Shown one piece after another: positions 47,101 to 60,861 of a stretch of 64,000 nt of DNA (position 1 is the first letter of the stretch; the number at the start of each line of letters is the position of its first letter). Source of the stretch: Antennarius striatus (taxonomy: Eukaryota > Chordata > Actinopteri > Lophiiformes > Antennariidae). The stretch is taken from the NCBI RefSeq assembly GCF_040054535.1, contig NC_090793.1, forward strand, positions 19,282,501 to 19,346,500. Direction: 5' to 3'. The notes beneath the pieces were generated by a model. That model did no database searches. It was given only the letters and a program-made list of their open reading frames with translations, and was not told the DNA's origin. The position numbers and the translations under genes were made by a program.

Positions 47101-48050
47101 ATAATATACATACATATTAACATCTGCAACATATGAAATTTACATATTCACATATTGGAAACATATTAACATATATCATATTATCTGAATGTACATTATG
47201 TTCACACACCAAAAAAAAACAAAAAAAAAACTGATCATTTCTATATAAAAGGGTGAACATGTCAATCGAAAAACAATAATAATAATGAGAATTAGTGGGA
47301 GCCCTGAGCTTGTTTCTATACAATGAACAATGTCTCATCTAGGGTTAACGGGAGACAGTGACACCTGAAGTGTGTTCCGTACTTCAAGTCTACTGCGTAG
47401 TGAGTTTTTTTGCGGACACTAAAGAAATTCCCACTTCACAAAAATAGGAAGTTGGAAATGGAAGCAGGGTTTTCAGTGGTTTTTGAGCGATCTAAGGATA
47501 TTCTGCAAAACTTTAATCAAGAACACTGGCACAGTTGTGGGCGCTTAATATTGTGGGTAACGGTTGGTAACCTGTCACGTGACCAAGACCTCTCGAGAGG
47601 CACAGGCGCATGCATTTGTCTGTGCGTAATTCCGCACAGAAGTCATTCTTCAAAATAAAACGTCTTTAGACTGATGATCAATGAATTTTAAAAAAAAAAC
47701 AATTCGAACGTTCTATGTGACTGGTATATAATGGCATATTGATAAGTTGCATTGCTTATGAAACTTCAGACTTTGACTTTAAGTGTAGGGAGTGTCCAAA
47801 AGGTTGTCATTAATTGTCAAAGCAAACACAATTAAAATAACAGGTTTCCAAGTCAATCATGCATTCATGATTTGAGGGCTTGGTGATCCTAATGTAACCC
47901 CACCATTAAGCAGCAGAACTTCACTCAACCCTGGAACAGGTTTTACTTCTGTGTGACTCATCACATATCAAAATGCAATGCTGTGTTTGTAGTGTTTGTA
48001 TTCATAATTTACAACAGAGGCAGACAATAGTTGGCACAACTGGAGCCAAA
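44139..48050. other. Intergenic region between genes 4 and 5: repeat debris
   Basis: Contains a SINE trace on the minus strand (about 44290-44350), a block shared with intron 13 of gene 1 (44400-44520), a hAT-like fragment starting GCGGTCCCCAACTTTTTTGG (46677-46700), and an AAT tract followed by CTTTATTGTCCCACAGTGGG (46999-47050). The remainder shows nothing recognisable. No extra transporter exon is present. Confidence 0.5.
45200..46330 (-). mobile_element. Degenerate LINE-derived sequence (minus strand)
   Basis: The minus strand at 45410-45778 encodes PVRHTLDTFPRSHHQQSIIA and NEAHQSYCKMVLTAAKTNVK, paralogous to the segments at 10575 and 22833. This is the longest stretch of this linker in the window. 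The rest (45790-46330) is related to 59920-60400. All frames are broken. Confidence 0.55.
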
Positions 48051-51000
48051 ATGAAGAGAAATGGAAGAAAAAAGGAAAAGCAGAGTGCTATAGACAGAGG
48101 ACAGTGGGCCAGTAAGAGAGAGTATTTTCTGGTTGTTGCAGGAAGTGTGGTTGGACTGGGCAATGTGTGGAGATTTCCATACCTCTGTTTCAAGAATGGT
48201 GGAGGTAACTATTGTCAATTCTTTGTATTACAGTTAAAGTACTTTGGTGTATTTTGGTTTACTCACCAATCATCACTAAAATTTTGGCAGTGATGATTGG
48301 TGAGTGAAAGAAAGTTATAGTAAGAGAAGTTATAGGGAGAGAATAAGTACCTGCTCTGGTACTCGAACAGTGTTAAGATCAGTTTTCTTCATAACATTTT
48401 GATTTACTATTTGAAATGTTTTTGGCACAGATCTAGTGCTGTATATACGTGGTGCTACACAAACTACTCAGCTATTAAAATGTTCAGCTCTTCTTTCAAT
48501 CTCTCTGTTCATAAGAGCTTTTCCCTGTCACTGTACTCCACCCTTTGCCATACCCGGTGATGGTCCTCATGCTGTTCCATACCTCCTGCACCTGGTGTTA
48601 CCCCAGCTAGCTCTCCAGTTTCTTCTTGTAGTCCTGCATGGCCAAGTCTAACTCATCTTCTCCTTCTTCCTACACAGGACAGCCTTGACTTAATTGGTTA
48701 CCCAGGGTTTAATGTTAGAGTAGCACTTGACATGTCCAGACAGAAGGTCCTGCAATCTGAGCACTGAGCAGCCCCCTTGACAACCTCTCCATTTGAGTAG
48801 ATGAATTAACTTGCACCTAGTGGCTCTACCCATTAGTTTAACTTTTTCTAGTCACCCTGCCTAACAGCTCAAATATCTCCTTTGAAGCTCAACGGGGATG
48901 AGGTTGTAAGGTCCTCTGACCTTCATTGACAGCATTTCCTTCTTGGAGTACTCCAGTCCAGTGCTGTCCATAATAAAGAATTATATGCTATGGAAAATAT
49001 ATAAAAACATACAAACACTTGCATAACCCTAACCATAATCCTGCTCAAACATGCACTGTACGCGAAAAGTTTCACAGATAAAGTCAATGAATTTCAGTCA
49101 TTCAGATGGGTGAAATAGGGTTACTGCGTTCACTATTTCTACCACTATCAATGGTCCTACTGATGTGAACATTACTATACTATATATAAATATATCTGTA
49201 GGTGCCTTTCTGGTGCCATATGGTCTGCTGGCTGTATTTGTTGGCATACCTCTATTTCTACTGGAGATCTCAATGGGTCAGTACACCCAGGAAGGATTCG
49301 TCACCTGCTGGACCAAGTTGTGTCCACTGGCAAGGGGTGAGTGGATCAGACTTAAACAAAAAATGTGCAAAACAATTTAGAGAAATGGTTTACATTTGTC
49401 AAAACCAAAACGTTAGAGCCCTATATAATAAATGTTATTCATTATTATTACTATTTGACCTGTGGTTTATATTTCTTTTAAAGGAATTGGAATTGGACAA
49501 CTAATAATTTTATTCTTCAATACCACCTACATTTTAATTGAAGCCTGGGCTCTCTTCTACCTGGTGTTCTCATTCAGATCCCAACTCCCCTGGGCCACCT
49601 GTAACAACACCTGGAATACAGGTAATAATAAAAGTCTGCATCACGTTATTTGGACGACAAAAAAAACCCAAACCATGTGGATACTGGATAAACTCCACAA
49701 TTTAACCCACATTCTAATATAGGGTGGTCAGTTGTCTTTGAAGTTGGCTCAGTTGACCAATGAAATCTGTTTGTTCGTTATACCAGCTGACTGTTTTGAA
49801 GTTCAGATGGTTAATTCATCAACTATGAATACGACTCAGACCAATGGAACTTCTGCAGCGATCGAGTTCTGGGAGTGAGTCTAACTTCTGTTTATCCATA
49901 TCAACCACAATGTATTTCTGTATTTCACTTGTTCTGATTGTTTCTGAAAAAGCATGTACTTATCAGACAAAAGGATGTGGGTACAGTCCAAACAAATTAA
50001 AGCTGATAGATTGAGTTGTTATATTTTTTTATGATTGTGGTTGTTAGTACTATTTCCCTCTAGAACTGCCACCTTATTGTGGTGGGGGAGTTTCACAAGC
50101 TGTATGATCCAAGGAGCTATGTTGTCGGGGCTTTATGCTCCTGGTAGGGTCTCCCTTGGCAAACAGGTTCAGGGTGATGAGCCAGACTAAGAGTAAAGAG
50201 TAGAGTAGGACTTTATTCATCCCTTCAGGAGTTTCCATCAAGGAAATTAGTTTCTCCTTCACATTACACACAGCACAGTACGTACATAGAAAGAAAGGAC
50301 ACACAAAAAGTAATGCCAATACCAAATAGAAAGAGTAATAAATAGTAACCCACCAGACATATAGAATAATAAATAATAAATAACCCACTATATAAAGGAA
50401 TATACAAATACAGAGACCTAAATGAGCTTCGGAATAAAGGGCCTGAATAAATAAACTTGGATAGGCATGGACTGAATATTACATTATATAGTGTGTATAT
50501 TGTTTACATTGTTTGGTGCATTGTTTCCGTCATCCCTCTGCTCTCGTGTGAACTCCCTTCTTCTTCATCTCCCCCAGAGAGGAGTTGAGCAGTTTAATGG
50601 CTCAGGGCATGAAGAAGTTCTTCAGTCTGTTTGTCCTGCATGTTGGGAGGCACAGCCTCTGGCTGCTCATGCTTCTCATGCTTCTCTGGTTGTTGTAAAC
50701 GGAAAAAAAGAGTAGTGTCAAAACCAAATAATATAGAGTTCCGTGTAGCGCAACCGGGGCCCAACCTCCGGTGGACCACCTGCCGAAGGTACCATAAGAG
50801 ATGGGTGCAGTGTGGATTGGGTGGCAGTTGACAGCATGAAGCTCGATGACCCAATCCCTGGACAAAGAACTGGGCTCTTGGGGCGATGAATGTCAACTTT
50901 CCTCACAAGTCAAAGCTTGTGAGGGAAGCTGAGAGGTGTGGACTAGATCTAGTCACGCTGACATCCATCCACATTTTGGGCTCTGTAACCGAAACCCTTG

Positions 51001-54000
51001 GACTCTTCACTTTTCTGGCATTGCCCAAGCTGAGAGGTGTTGGACTGGTATGGGCTTGCTTATAGCCCTGCAGCTCGAGAGGGTTGAGCCTTTGGGTTGG
51101 GGACAGGTGTCTTACTGTTGATTTGGACTCCGAGCCAACCAGCAGTGCAGAATACCCGGCCTTCTCGGGGTCCCTGGAATGGGTACTAAACAGTGCTCTG
51201 ACTAGAGACTCCATTGTTCTTCTTTGGGAATTCAACGCTCACGTGGGCAATGAGATTGAGACCTGGAAAGGGGTGTTTGGGATGAACATTGTAGACAGTG
51301 ACAATGTTCATCCCAATCATGGCCTCCCCTAACTGAACACGAGTGATGTTCTGTTATTAGACTTCTGTGCTAGTCACACTTTGTCCATTACAAACACCTT
51401 GTTCAATTGTCCATTAACGCACGTGGCACCAGAATACCATTCTTGTTGAATTGTGGGACTCCAGAGGCTGCTGACAGGCACAGGCAGGCCAGGTGTACTG
51501 CAGCCCGAGTAGGCACAGGAGCAAAAACTCAGGTCTGGGAGAAGTTTGGTGAGGCAATGGAGGAGGACTATCGGTCAGCCTCAAAGACATTCTGACAAAC
51601 AGTTGGGCGCCTCAGGAGGGGAAAGCTGACCAGCTCTTCACTCTCCATCGAATGCTTGAGGGTTTTTGGCAGTTTACCCATCCAGTCCATATGTGCTTTG
51701 TGGATCTGGAAAAGTATAACCCCATACGAGAGACCTTTTCTCAGGGCTGTCCAATCCCTGTAAGACAGAAGCCGGAGCTTAGTTCCCATTTACAACAGTA
51801 AGTCAGACCTGTGCCAGGTGCATTTCGGACATCGATAGGGCTGTCCTCTGTCACTGGTTCTGTTCGTAGTCTTTATGGACAGAATTTCTAGATGCAGCCG
51901 GGATCCGAAAGGAGTCCAGTTTTGGGGCCAAAAGAATTTCATCTCTGCTTTTTGCAGATGATGTTGTCCTGTTTTAAAACATTTTGAAGAGTCCCAAACA
52001 CCACTGTGGTTCAAAGTACTTCTGTATACCCTTCAGTCGTACCCGTTACTCTTCCTCTCCTCAGACGAAGGATGCTGGCCATGTCTGGAGGCATTGAGGA
52101 ACTGGGCAGTGTGAGATGGGAGCTGACCTTGTGTCTTCTGATTGCTTGGATCTTTTGCTACTTCAGCATCTGGAAAGGTGTCAGATCCTCTGGAAAGGTC
52201 CTGTAGAAACATTTCAGTTGTTATACGTACATTTGGGGTGCATATTATTCTCATTCTCATCTGATGACTACCTTTTATAACATTTACTCCATATTTTAGG
52301 CTGCATATTTCACAGCTACGTTCCCCTATGTGATGCTCCTGATTCTACTCATTAGAGGCTTGACTCTACCTGGAGCTTTTGAAGGGATCTACTACTACCT
52401 GTATCCAGACATAAACCGCCTGGCTGACCTTGAGGTGCATTGTCTACTTTGTCCAAAAATTTTAGAGTTCATGGGTGTAACTCAAGACTGCTGACTGATA
52501 TTTCCGAATTAATGTCCAAAACACTACTGGAATTTATAGTAAAATTCATATTTTGGCATGTAATACAGCTTCTCTTATATTACAGGTCTGGATAGAAGCA
52601 GGATCCCAGATCTTTTTCTCCTACAGCCTCACAGGAGGGATTCTGACTGTCATGGGCAGCTATAACAAGTACAACAACAACTGTTACAAGTAAGTACAAG
52701 ATAGAAAATATACACTGATTTTGATTTTGGAAGTTGTTCTTATGTGACAGGACAGTTAAAATTAATGTACTTTGCCAGAATCCACAACAGTGTTGTGGAT
52801 CATTTAACGGTATTTTGTAACAGGGATGGTTTGGACCCAAAAACAGTACACCAGAGAAGTTGTCCGAATTCAAAGTTCGAATGCCAAACCGTTGAAATAC
52901 TGGGTAGTCAGGTGGGCAAATCAGACAGGGAGTGGTGAACAGTTAGAATCCAGGAAACAAGCTAAATCAATGCATTGTAATCTCAAGAATAGGAACACTG
53001 GAGAGTAGGAGAAGTCACTAACAATCTGGCAGGGAACTGAGGGTTGAACTTAGCATCTGCAGAGTGGATACTGATAGGGAGATGGGTGGCTGCAGCAACA
53101 CATGTGATGGAATGAACTTATGAAGTGGGAGTGGAGAAGGAAAATACTGAGGGCAGGAGGGAAAACTGGAACTGGAGCGGTTCCATTTCATATTTTTGTT
53201 TGGGTCTTGCTCTGAACAAGACCCTGTTCTGTTGTTTAAGCTCAGTTGAGAGGTGTATTTTCAATGATAAGACAAGTTTACTGAAGAAGTTCAGCAGTTT
53301 ACAAAGTTGTTGAGGATACAACGCTGGGCTCTTCAGCAGACGCAGCAATGAATCTCTGGAGAAGAGCCCCAAATATTAATTGAATTTGATCTTTATAGTG
53401 TTTGGGTTAGACTCTCTTTGAGGGGTGAGCTCACCATCAGAATGTTTATTGACCATGATCTTTATGGTGTCCGGGTTAGGTTCTCCTTGAGGGATGGGCT
53501 CACCAGTAGCCTGACTCAGCCTTGCATGTATTGCATGTATCAGTTATCTATGTGCTGTGCGTGCTGTGTACATTTTGTGTTTAGGAAATGATTTGGTAGA
53601 AAATGATTAAGTGTTGTGCTATCTATGTTTGCGTAAGGAGATTTCTTTTATGGTCATTTCCTTTGGTAAATGAAAATTCCCAACGTTTTAAATTCTTTAT
53701 ATGATCTCCAGAGACTGTGTCTGGATCTGTTTGTTGAACAGCGGAACCAGTTTTCTAGCTGGATTTGTCGTCTTCTCTGTTCTTGGATTCATGGCTCACG
53801 AACAGGGTGTTAGTGTAGAGACTGTTACTGATTCAGGTACAGTATATTCAAAAATTTCATCAAATGCACTGTTGAATTTCTGTAAAATAGTCCCATAGTA
53901 TCAAAGTATTGTTCCCTTCACAGGTCCAGGTTTAGCCTTCATCGCTTACCCTCAGGCAACAGCTCTGATGCCTTTACCACAATTCTGGACTGTCTGCTTC

Positions 54001-57000
54001 TTCTTGATGCTGATTCTACTGACTGTGGACACACATGTAATAACTCCTGACACATTTTCTTCTTACATATAATAGCTGTGTATATAAACCAGTACCACAC
54101 TTTTATTTTCTCCTCAGTTTGTAGCAGTGGAGAGTTTTATAAGTGCAAATAAAGATGTGATTCCGAAGTCATCCCGTGCAGCAATAAAACACGAGATCCT
54201 TGTCCTCATCATATGTGTATCCCTTTTTCTCCTAAACCTAACCATGGTCACTGAGGTGAATACTGTATATTTTAACAAATTTGCCTTTATAAAACAAAAT
54301 TAATATAAACTTAAAGGTATTGCAATTCATATTCCACATGTACATTTAAATTTTGTTACAAGAGAATTCCAATTTCTTTCTTCTTCAGGGAGGAATCTAT
54401 GTTTTCCAACTCATTGACTTTTATGGTGCTACCAGAGCCTGTCAGAATTTCATGGCTGTAGGTGAATGCCTGGCTATAGGCTGGATTTTTGGTAAGTAAG
54501 AGTATTTAAAGTATTATTCTTTCTTACACCCTAACTGCAAGTTCAAAATTACCTTGAGTGATTAAAATATAACTGTCCCTGTCTTTCTATCCACCCACAA
54601 AGCGAGTCAGCCGAGCTTCAGTCACTTGGTTTTCAAACCACAGTTGACAGAAGGGTAAAATGACATTTTAATCACAGAGCAGAAAGAGTCCAACTGCTTG
54701 GTGTAAGAGCTACCTTGGAATCATGATATACAGGTTCTGATGGTCCTCATTGGTTTATCTGATGATTAGGCAAACAAACAGGCCTTGGGAAGGGTTCTTT
54801 AAGGTTGAGAAGGCATTGAGTGCACAGCAATGTCTTCGAAACTTAATCGTTCCAGGCTGTGCAACTTCTCAGGATCTTCGCCAGGGTATCCCTCCAACTG
54901 GGTATGTCCAAAATGTCTTTAACTTACTCGCTGCCATTGACATCTATAGAGGTAATTTGTGTCCTTCAACAGGGAGGGCTGGGGTATGGTCTGGCAGAGC
55001 TTGTAAGTAAACATCAGGCTTGTAATCATGGACTTCAACGTAATAACAACTGATCCAGTTTCGGAACAGAAGATGGTCAATCAGAGAAAGTTGTAGCAGC
55101 GACCCGTTTGTTGCTCTGAGCAATACAATCTTGCGATCGGTCATGAACAGAAAAACGAAAAAAGATACATTTTTGGAGTGTCAGAGAAAGTCCACCAAAG
55201 GGGATCAATTGTTACAAAGCACTTTCAGTGAATGATTTAAAGATTGGGTACCATTGAAGCTGTTAAGGTTTTACTCCGAACGAAACACTCTTTGGTTCTT
55301 TAAGCTCGGTTGAGAGGTTTTTCTTCAATGGTAAGACAAGTTGTAGTCCAAACAAGCTTTACTGAAGAAGTTCAGCAGTTTACAAAGTTGGTGAGGATAC
55401 AACGCTGGGCTTGTCAGCAGACGCAACAACAAACCTCTGGGGAAGAGCCCCAAATGTTTGTTGAATGTGATCTTTATAGTGTTTGGGTTGGACTCTCCTT
55501 GAGGGATGAGCTCACCAGCAGCTTGACTCAGTGTTGTGTGTGGTCTGTACTTTTTGTGTTTAGAAAATGATTTGGTAGACAAGGACTAAGTTTTGTGCTG
55601 CCTATGTTTGCATAAACAGATGCGTTTGTGGTTATTTCCATGGTTTAACAGAAATGCCCAACAATGCAGCCTAATTAGTTGCCCAAACCAATTCTCCTTA
55701 CGTTCTTTCAATGAAAAGGAGCCATGGGTCCACTCTAAGGTCCTCACCCATTTTATCAGGCTGTAATTTGAGAAATGTTCCGTGAAAGCCTTGAAGCAAT
55801 GTCCCTAGTAACTCTCAGAGAACTCCCTAATAAACAGAGGTGCAGTCTTTTTTCATAGACCAGCAGTCATGTGCAAGACATTTGAATAAAGATATACCTC
55901 AATAGTTGAAGTACACCCGTTAGTGGCATTTATCAAAAACAGAAAGCATCTCCCTAGTCTATTACTCCACTGTCTAAGAGGGGGGTGCCAGACTTCTATT
56001 AAACACAGAAGCAATTTGTAAGCCAACTCAAAGGCCTCTAGGGACACAGTGTGAACCTCATTCACGTCACGAGCAGTACCATGGCAACTCGTCTGCTCCA
56101 GGCAGGTAATTCAAAACGACTTTCAGTGGCAAGTCAAGTACAGCTGGTCTACCTACCCCTGTTGATGTGAAAAATTTTCTAGTCTATTAAATAGTGAAAT
56201 GACAGAACATTTCTCTTATGCCGACTTATGCCTTCAGTAAATCTGGTCCTATCCTCTCAATTAACACCACTACTCATCTCTAGCTGGATTTAAATTGGAA
56301 CTGGAACCACATCTCTTTGTTCAGCTTTTAGTAATTTGTGAGTTTTATTTACTGTTATGAATGAACTGATTTGTATCTGTTTTGAACTCCATGTTGTAAT
56401 ATAACAAAATCTTTACTGATTGACTCACCTTGTTTTGTAAGATGTTCCTGTCTTAACAGGCTATAATAAATGTCCTGTAAATATGTAATTTTAAATATAA
56501 CATACCCCTATGTTAATTATTTTGATTCCACCACCAGGTGTCGACCGCTTGTCACTTGTCATTGAGGACATGACGGGACAAAGACAATCTGCTTTCTTCA
56601 ACGTGTGCTGGAAATTCATCATTCCCATCGTATCACTGGTGAGTAACAAGGTCTTCATGTCTACAGGTGGTGTTACATTCCTTCAAGAGCTTGTCAGAAT
56701 GTCAGGATAAAATATTGTCACACTAGCACTAGTGAATGAATGCCATGAATGCCCAAGCCATCACACTAAATCAGCCATGTTTTAAAGATGACATGGTATG
56801 CTTTGGATCATGAGCTGAACTCTGTCTTCTCCGCTGTTCTTTCTCGTTGTCATTCTGGTAAAGGTTGATCTTGGTTTCATTTCCAAAGAATGTTCCTCCA
56901 GAACTGTGCTGGCTTTTTAAAAGGTTTTTAGCTACGTCCGATCTAGCCTTTCTATTTTTTAGACTAATAAGGGGCTGCATTGAACCCTCTAATTACTCTT

Positions 57001-57951
57001 ATGCAGTCTTCTTTCAGTGGACATTGACATGGCAACCTTGTCAATAGCGTTTTTAACATTGTTGGTTCATGTATTACACTTTTGCAACTGTGACAATTGT
57101 GTTGCAAAGACAGAACCAGGATGTATCAATGTTCATAAAATGTTTAACAAAAAGACAACAACAAAAAATACACTTTACAGATTTCTTTCATCTTGTACCT
57201 GGTTGATAACCAACACCTCAAGATCAATGACTACGTTTACCCTGACTGGGCGTATGCACTAGGATGGATCATGACCTTCTCCTCTGTTGCCATGGTGCCG
57301 CTGTGGGCAGCTGGACTGATGTGTTTGACACCAGGAACCTTCAGACAGGTCAGAATTTATGCTGAAAAACATTTTGTTTTAAAGAAAATGTTTCCCTCCA
57401 ATCAGTTTCCTGTGCTGTTGTCATTGGAGCAGCAGTAGCTCAGTCCAGTAGGTCCTAGGCTGGGGACTGGAGGCTTCAAGACCCGTGTGCAACAAAAAGT
57501 TGTGCACTGGTAGTGGGAGGTGCAGGTTCACCTCCTGAGCACTGCCAAGGTGCTCCTGAGCAAGGCACCATCCCTTTCACAAGTTGATCATTTGTTGTAC
57601 CCCATGTGAGAGCTGCCCACGGCTCTAGCTCCCATTATCTGCATGCTTCCAGCATGGTTATGATGGTTATTAGTAGACTAAACATTGTCCAAAGTCTCTA
57701 AAAGATAATCCAAACTACTTTGTGTTTTGGGACCTGACTTTGGGGAAGAGTAAATCTCTTTCTACTTTGACTAAGCATAGGCTCGACAAATAAAAACTGC
57801 AAATATCCAGATTATTGTAGTTTTGAACTTACTTCTCTTTTCTCAGCGTCTGTCTGCCCTTTGTGCTCCTGCTGAAGATCCGGCCAGATGGAGAAAAGAA
57901 TTAGGAGAGGAGGGAACGGCTATTGAGCTGACATCTGCAGTGACAAGTTAA
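48051..57951 (+). CDS. Gene 5 (type C): SLC6 Na+/Cl- dependent GABA transporter 2-like
   Basis: Exons: 48051-48204, 49202-49336, 49484-49621, 49787-49874, 52065-52197, 52300-52434, 52586-52689, 53712-53836, 53924-54036, 54118-54255, 54389-54491, 56538-56638, 57181-57348, 57847-57951. The product is 579 residues, uninterrupted. It is the paralog of gene 4 in exons, introns and tail (ELTSAVTS). TM1 is [17 protein letters not shown]3 keeps Tyr (TTYILIEAW), the exon 4 loop has sequons NSS, NTT and NGT, TM8 has VDTH, and TM10 has IDFYGATR. Changes from gene 4 include GAFEG for GASEG after TM5. An in-frame ATG at 47973 lies upstream, but 48051 matches gene 4. Intron 4 contains a decayed Rex3; introns 7 and 11 carry two copies of another repeat. 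Confidence 0.92.
50060..51975 (+). mobile_element. Decayed Rex3 LINE with a nested repeat, intron 4 of gene 5
   Basis: Starts with CTGCCACCTTATTGTGGTGG and GGAGCTATGTTGTCGGGGCT, known from Rex3 5' regions. It continues through an eroded endonuclease region (50735-51600) to reverse transcriptase traces (GGACAGAATTTCTAGATGC, then CTTTTTGCAGATGATGTTGT, the FADDVV block). An unrelated repeat starting ACTTTATTCATCCCTTCAGG interrupts it at about 50187-50715. Stops and frameshifts are everywhere. Gene 4 lacks it: its intron continues directly from AAAACATTTT to the AAGAGTCCC sequence. Confidence 0.75.
53205..53690 (+). repeat. Unclassified ~480-bp repeat, copy 1 (intron 7 of gene 5)
   Basis: Shares long collinear similarity with 55265-55670: TTTACTGAAGAAGTTCAGCAG, AGGATACAACGCTGGGCT, GAAGAGCCCCAAAT and AAATGATTTGGTAGA occur in the same order in both. 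A solo LTR is possible, but I could not define ends or a target duplication. It is absent from intron 7 of gene 4. Confidence 0.6.
55265..55670 (+). repeat. Unclassified ~400-bp repeat, copy 2 (intron 11 of gene 5)
   Basis: Second member of the pair with 53205-53690, same orientation. It is absent from intron 11 of gene 4, so both copies probably arrived after the gene 4/5 duplication. Confidence 0.6.
57425..57660 (+). mobile_element. tRNA-derived SINE in intron 13 of gene 5
   Basis: The head GTAGCTCAGTCCAGTAGG (box A-like) and GGCTTCAAGACC (box B-like) resemble a tRNA gene. The body has GTGCTCCTGAGCAAGGCACC, a common fish SINE segment. The tRNA part cannot form a normal cloverleaf, so it is not a tRNA gene. 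Confidence 0.7.
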
Positions 57952-58275
57952 TTTAACTGCAACGTTTAATTAACAAGATATAACAGCTATCACACCGCAT
58001 CATGAGTTGTCATGAGATCTTGCAAAAAAAGTAGATGTTTTCGCATTGGTGAATTGAAAAAAAAAGATAAAGATTCTGGGAAAAAATATTTTTGTTCAAA
58101 TCTGCAACAAAGTCTTTTACTGCAGCATTTTCCATTCATTGTTTGTATTGAAGCAGTTTCAGTGACTGGATGGTACAGGGGTTGGACACATGGGTGGGGA
58201 TGTTGAAACTCGCAGTGTCATGACCAAGATGATTGTCTAAGTGGCAAAAACTGCTTTTCTTTATTTACTTTGGCA

Positions 58276-58281
58276 AATAAA
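58276..58281 (+). promoter_or_regulatory. Candidate polyadenylation signal of gene 5
   Basis: AATAAA 325 bases after the stop codon. It is the nearest canonical signal I see for this gene. Confidence 0.4.
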
Positions 58282-58431
58282 CTCTAACTCGACCATTTTC
58301 TAGTTACATGCAGTCTTTCTTACTATATGTGTCTACATTCTTGTACTGATGTCTACTGAGTTGATTTCAGACAGTAACGTACAAAGTAGCGTAGTAGAGC
58401 CAGGACAGAGGTAAGAGAAGCTCCACCAACA

Positions 58432-58434
<3 letters not shown>

Positions 58435-58516
<82 letters not shown>
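58435..58516. repeat. (CA)n microsatellite
   Basis: About 40 CA units between gene 5 and the pseudogene. Confidence 0.95.
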
Positions 58517-58521
<5 letters not shown>

Positions 58522-59119
58522 TGAGGTCACAGGTAAAACATCCAGACCACAGTAAATTAAAGACTTAAATTTGTGACATCAGACTGTCAGGATTGTTGAC
58601 TCATTCACAACATCCTTAAGACTGCCAAACAGACAGTAAATATCACGGCGTTATATAAATAAGTTACCGGTAGTTTGTTTAGCAATTTAGTTTAATCTGA
58701 GGCAAATATCCTTGAAACTGAAATGAGCAGAAAGACAGGACTCATTACTAATGTTATCCAGATCCCAGCTTCCCTGGGCCGCCTATGATAACACTTGAAA
58801 CACAGGTAAGACTGAAAATAGATTACTTTCAGTTGTTGAAGGATAGACAAAATAGATGACTTAACTTATTCGTGAGGTGAAAAAATAAAGCTTCATAAAA
58901 TGTGTATTTTTTCCACAATATCTATCTAGGAAGGAATTTATGTTTTACAACTCATTGAATTCTATGGTGCTACCAGAGCCTGTGCAAATTTCATGGCTCT
59001 TAGTGAATGTTTAGATGTGGGCTGGATTTTTAGAAACTGCAATTAAGAACAGTATTACTTGTCGTAATAAATTACACATACTAAAAGTACTGTATATATA
59101 TTTGTATAAGTTGCACGAT

Positions 59120-59892
59120 AGTTCTCTGTAGTGAGAGCAGGGAACAGGTGGAGGAGAAGCTAGAGAGGTGGAGGTTTGTCCTGGAAAGGAGAGGAATGAA
59201 GGTTAGCCGCAGTAAGACAGAGTACATGTGTGTGAATGAGAGGGACCCAAGTGGAAGAGTGAGATTACAGGGAGAAGAGATCAAGAAGGTGGAGGATTTG
59301 AAGTACTTAGGGTCAACAGTCCAGAGCAATGGAGAGTGTGGAAAAGAGGTGAAGAAGCGTGTCCAGGCAGGATGGAATGGGTGGAGGAAAGTGTCAGGTG
59401 TGATGTGTGATAGAAGAGTTTCAGCTAAAATGAAAGGAAAGGTGTACAAAACTGTGATGAGACCAGCGATGTTGTTTGGTCTAGAGACAGTGTCACTGAG
59501 GAAAAGACAGGAGACAGAGCTGGAGGTAGCAGAGATGAAGATGCTGAGGTTCTCTCTGGGAGTGACCAGGATGGATAGGATCAGGAATGAGTACATCAGA
59601 GGGACAGCACATGTTAGAGGTTCTGAAGATAAAGTCAGAGAGGCCAGACTGAGATGGTTTGGACATGTCCAGAGGAGAGATAGTGAATATATTGGTAGAA
59701 GGATGCTGAGTTTTGAACTGCCAGGCAGGAGGCCTAGAGGAAGACCAAAGAGGAGGTTTATGGATGTAGTGAAAGAAGACATGAAGGTAGTTGGTGTGAG
59801 AGAAGAGGATACAGAAGACAGGGTCAGATGGAGGACACTGATTTGATGTGGCGACCCCTGAAGGGAAAAGCTGAAAGGCAAAGAAGAAGTTG
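59120..59892 (+). mobile_element. RTE-clade LINE 3' end inside the pseudogene
   Basis: Frame 59148-59846 encodes the C-terminal reverse transcriptase part ([20 protein letters not shown] to [14 protein letters not shown]) and ends with CGACCCCTGAAGGGAAAAG and GAAGAAG. AAGTTGCAC occurs on both sides (about 59108-59116 and 59886-59894), consistent with a target duplication. The host intron is the one that carries an RTE copy in gene 1. Confidence 0.9.
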
Positions 59893-60861
59893 CACTATAA
59901 CTTTGCTCTTATTTACGTACGTAGACCTGGGTTGGTGTAACTGTTCCAACGTCCAGGGTAGAAAGAGCAGGACTCCTTTGGATAATCTAGGAGTTTCGTA
60001 TTAATCGTGGAGGTTTAGTTTACCAGGGAGTGGGACATCTGGTAGGGATGATGGGACCAGTCTACTAAGAGGTGGTTTAGATGTTCACGATGTTAATGCA
60101 CTCTGGTTGATATCCATTCTACCATAAGGCCCTGTAGGGATTGTCCTGCATCTAAACAGGCTATATCATTGCAGACAAATGTGGCAATGCTGTGGTGTTT
60201 ATCAGTGGTGTATCCTGCTACGCAAGAATCCGTAGGATATTCCTGTTTTCACATGGGTCTCTTGAAGAGTAATGACAGTCACCAGCTGCTCAAGGATGTT
60301 GATCTTGGAGGTGGTGAGCTGGAGGAGTGCTTGCACTAGCCCTGGTGTCCGTAGACGTGTTGAAGACATTGGTTTCAGTATAGCGCATACGTTAAATACT
60401 CAAAAAGGGGACCACATGGAGTTTTGCTTCATTCACTTCCTCTCTTTTTTGAAAAAGCCTTTTGGATTATGTGACACAGCCTAGTGGATTATCGGAAAAT
60501 CCCTATGATTAACACCATTGCTGGATTCAATTATGCTAAATTATTTGAATGCATCAGAACAAAGAGTTTTTTTCACCTACAGTATCTTACAGTGCATATT
60601 GATAAAATTAAATTACCTTTATGCCTTTAGCTACCTGTCATTTTCTGCACGTTTTATGGTAACAGGTGTTTATGATGATGATCATTGTGATGAACATGTT
60701 CACAGTTTTTAACAGTTCTCCTTAACATGTAAAATAGTACTAATATTGACTTTCGTGAGAACACTTTTCTTGATTTTGATCTCCAGGCTCCAGGTTATGT
60801 GTCTTACTTTTCTGAATAATATTATCTCCACAAATTTTAATGCAGGTATCATATTTAAATA

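Noticed and set aside
57425-57500. Possible tRNA gene
   Set aside because: Box A and box B resemble a tRNA, but the arms do not fold properly and the sequence runs into a SINE body.
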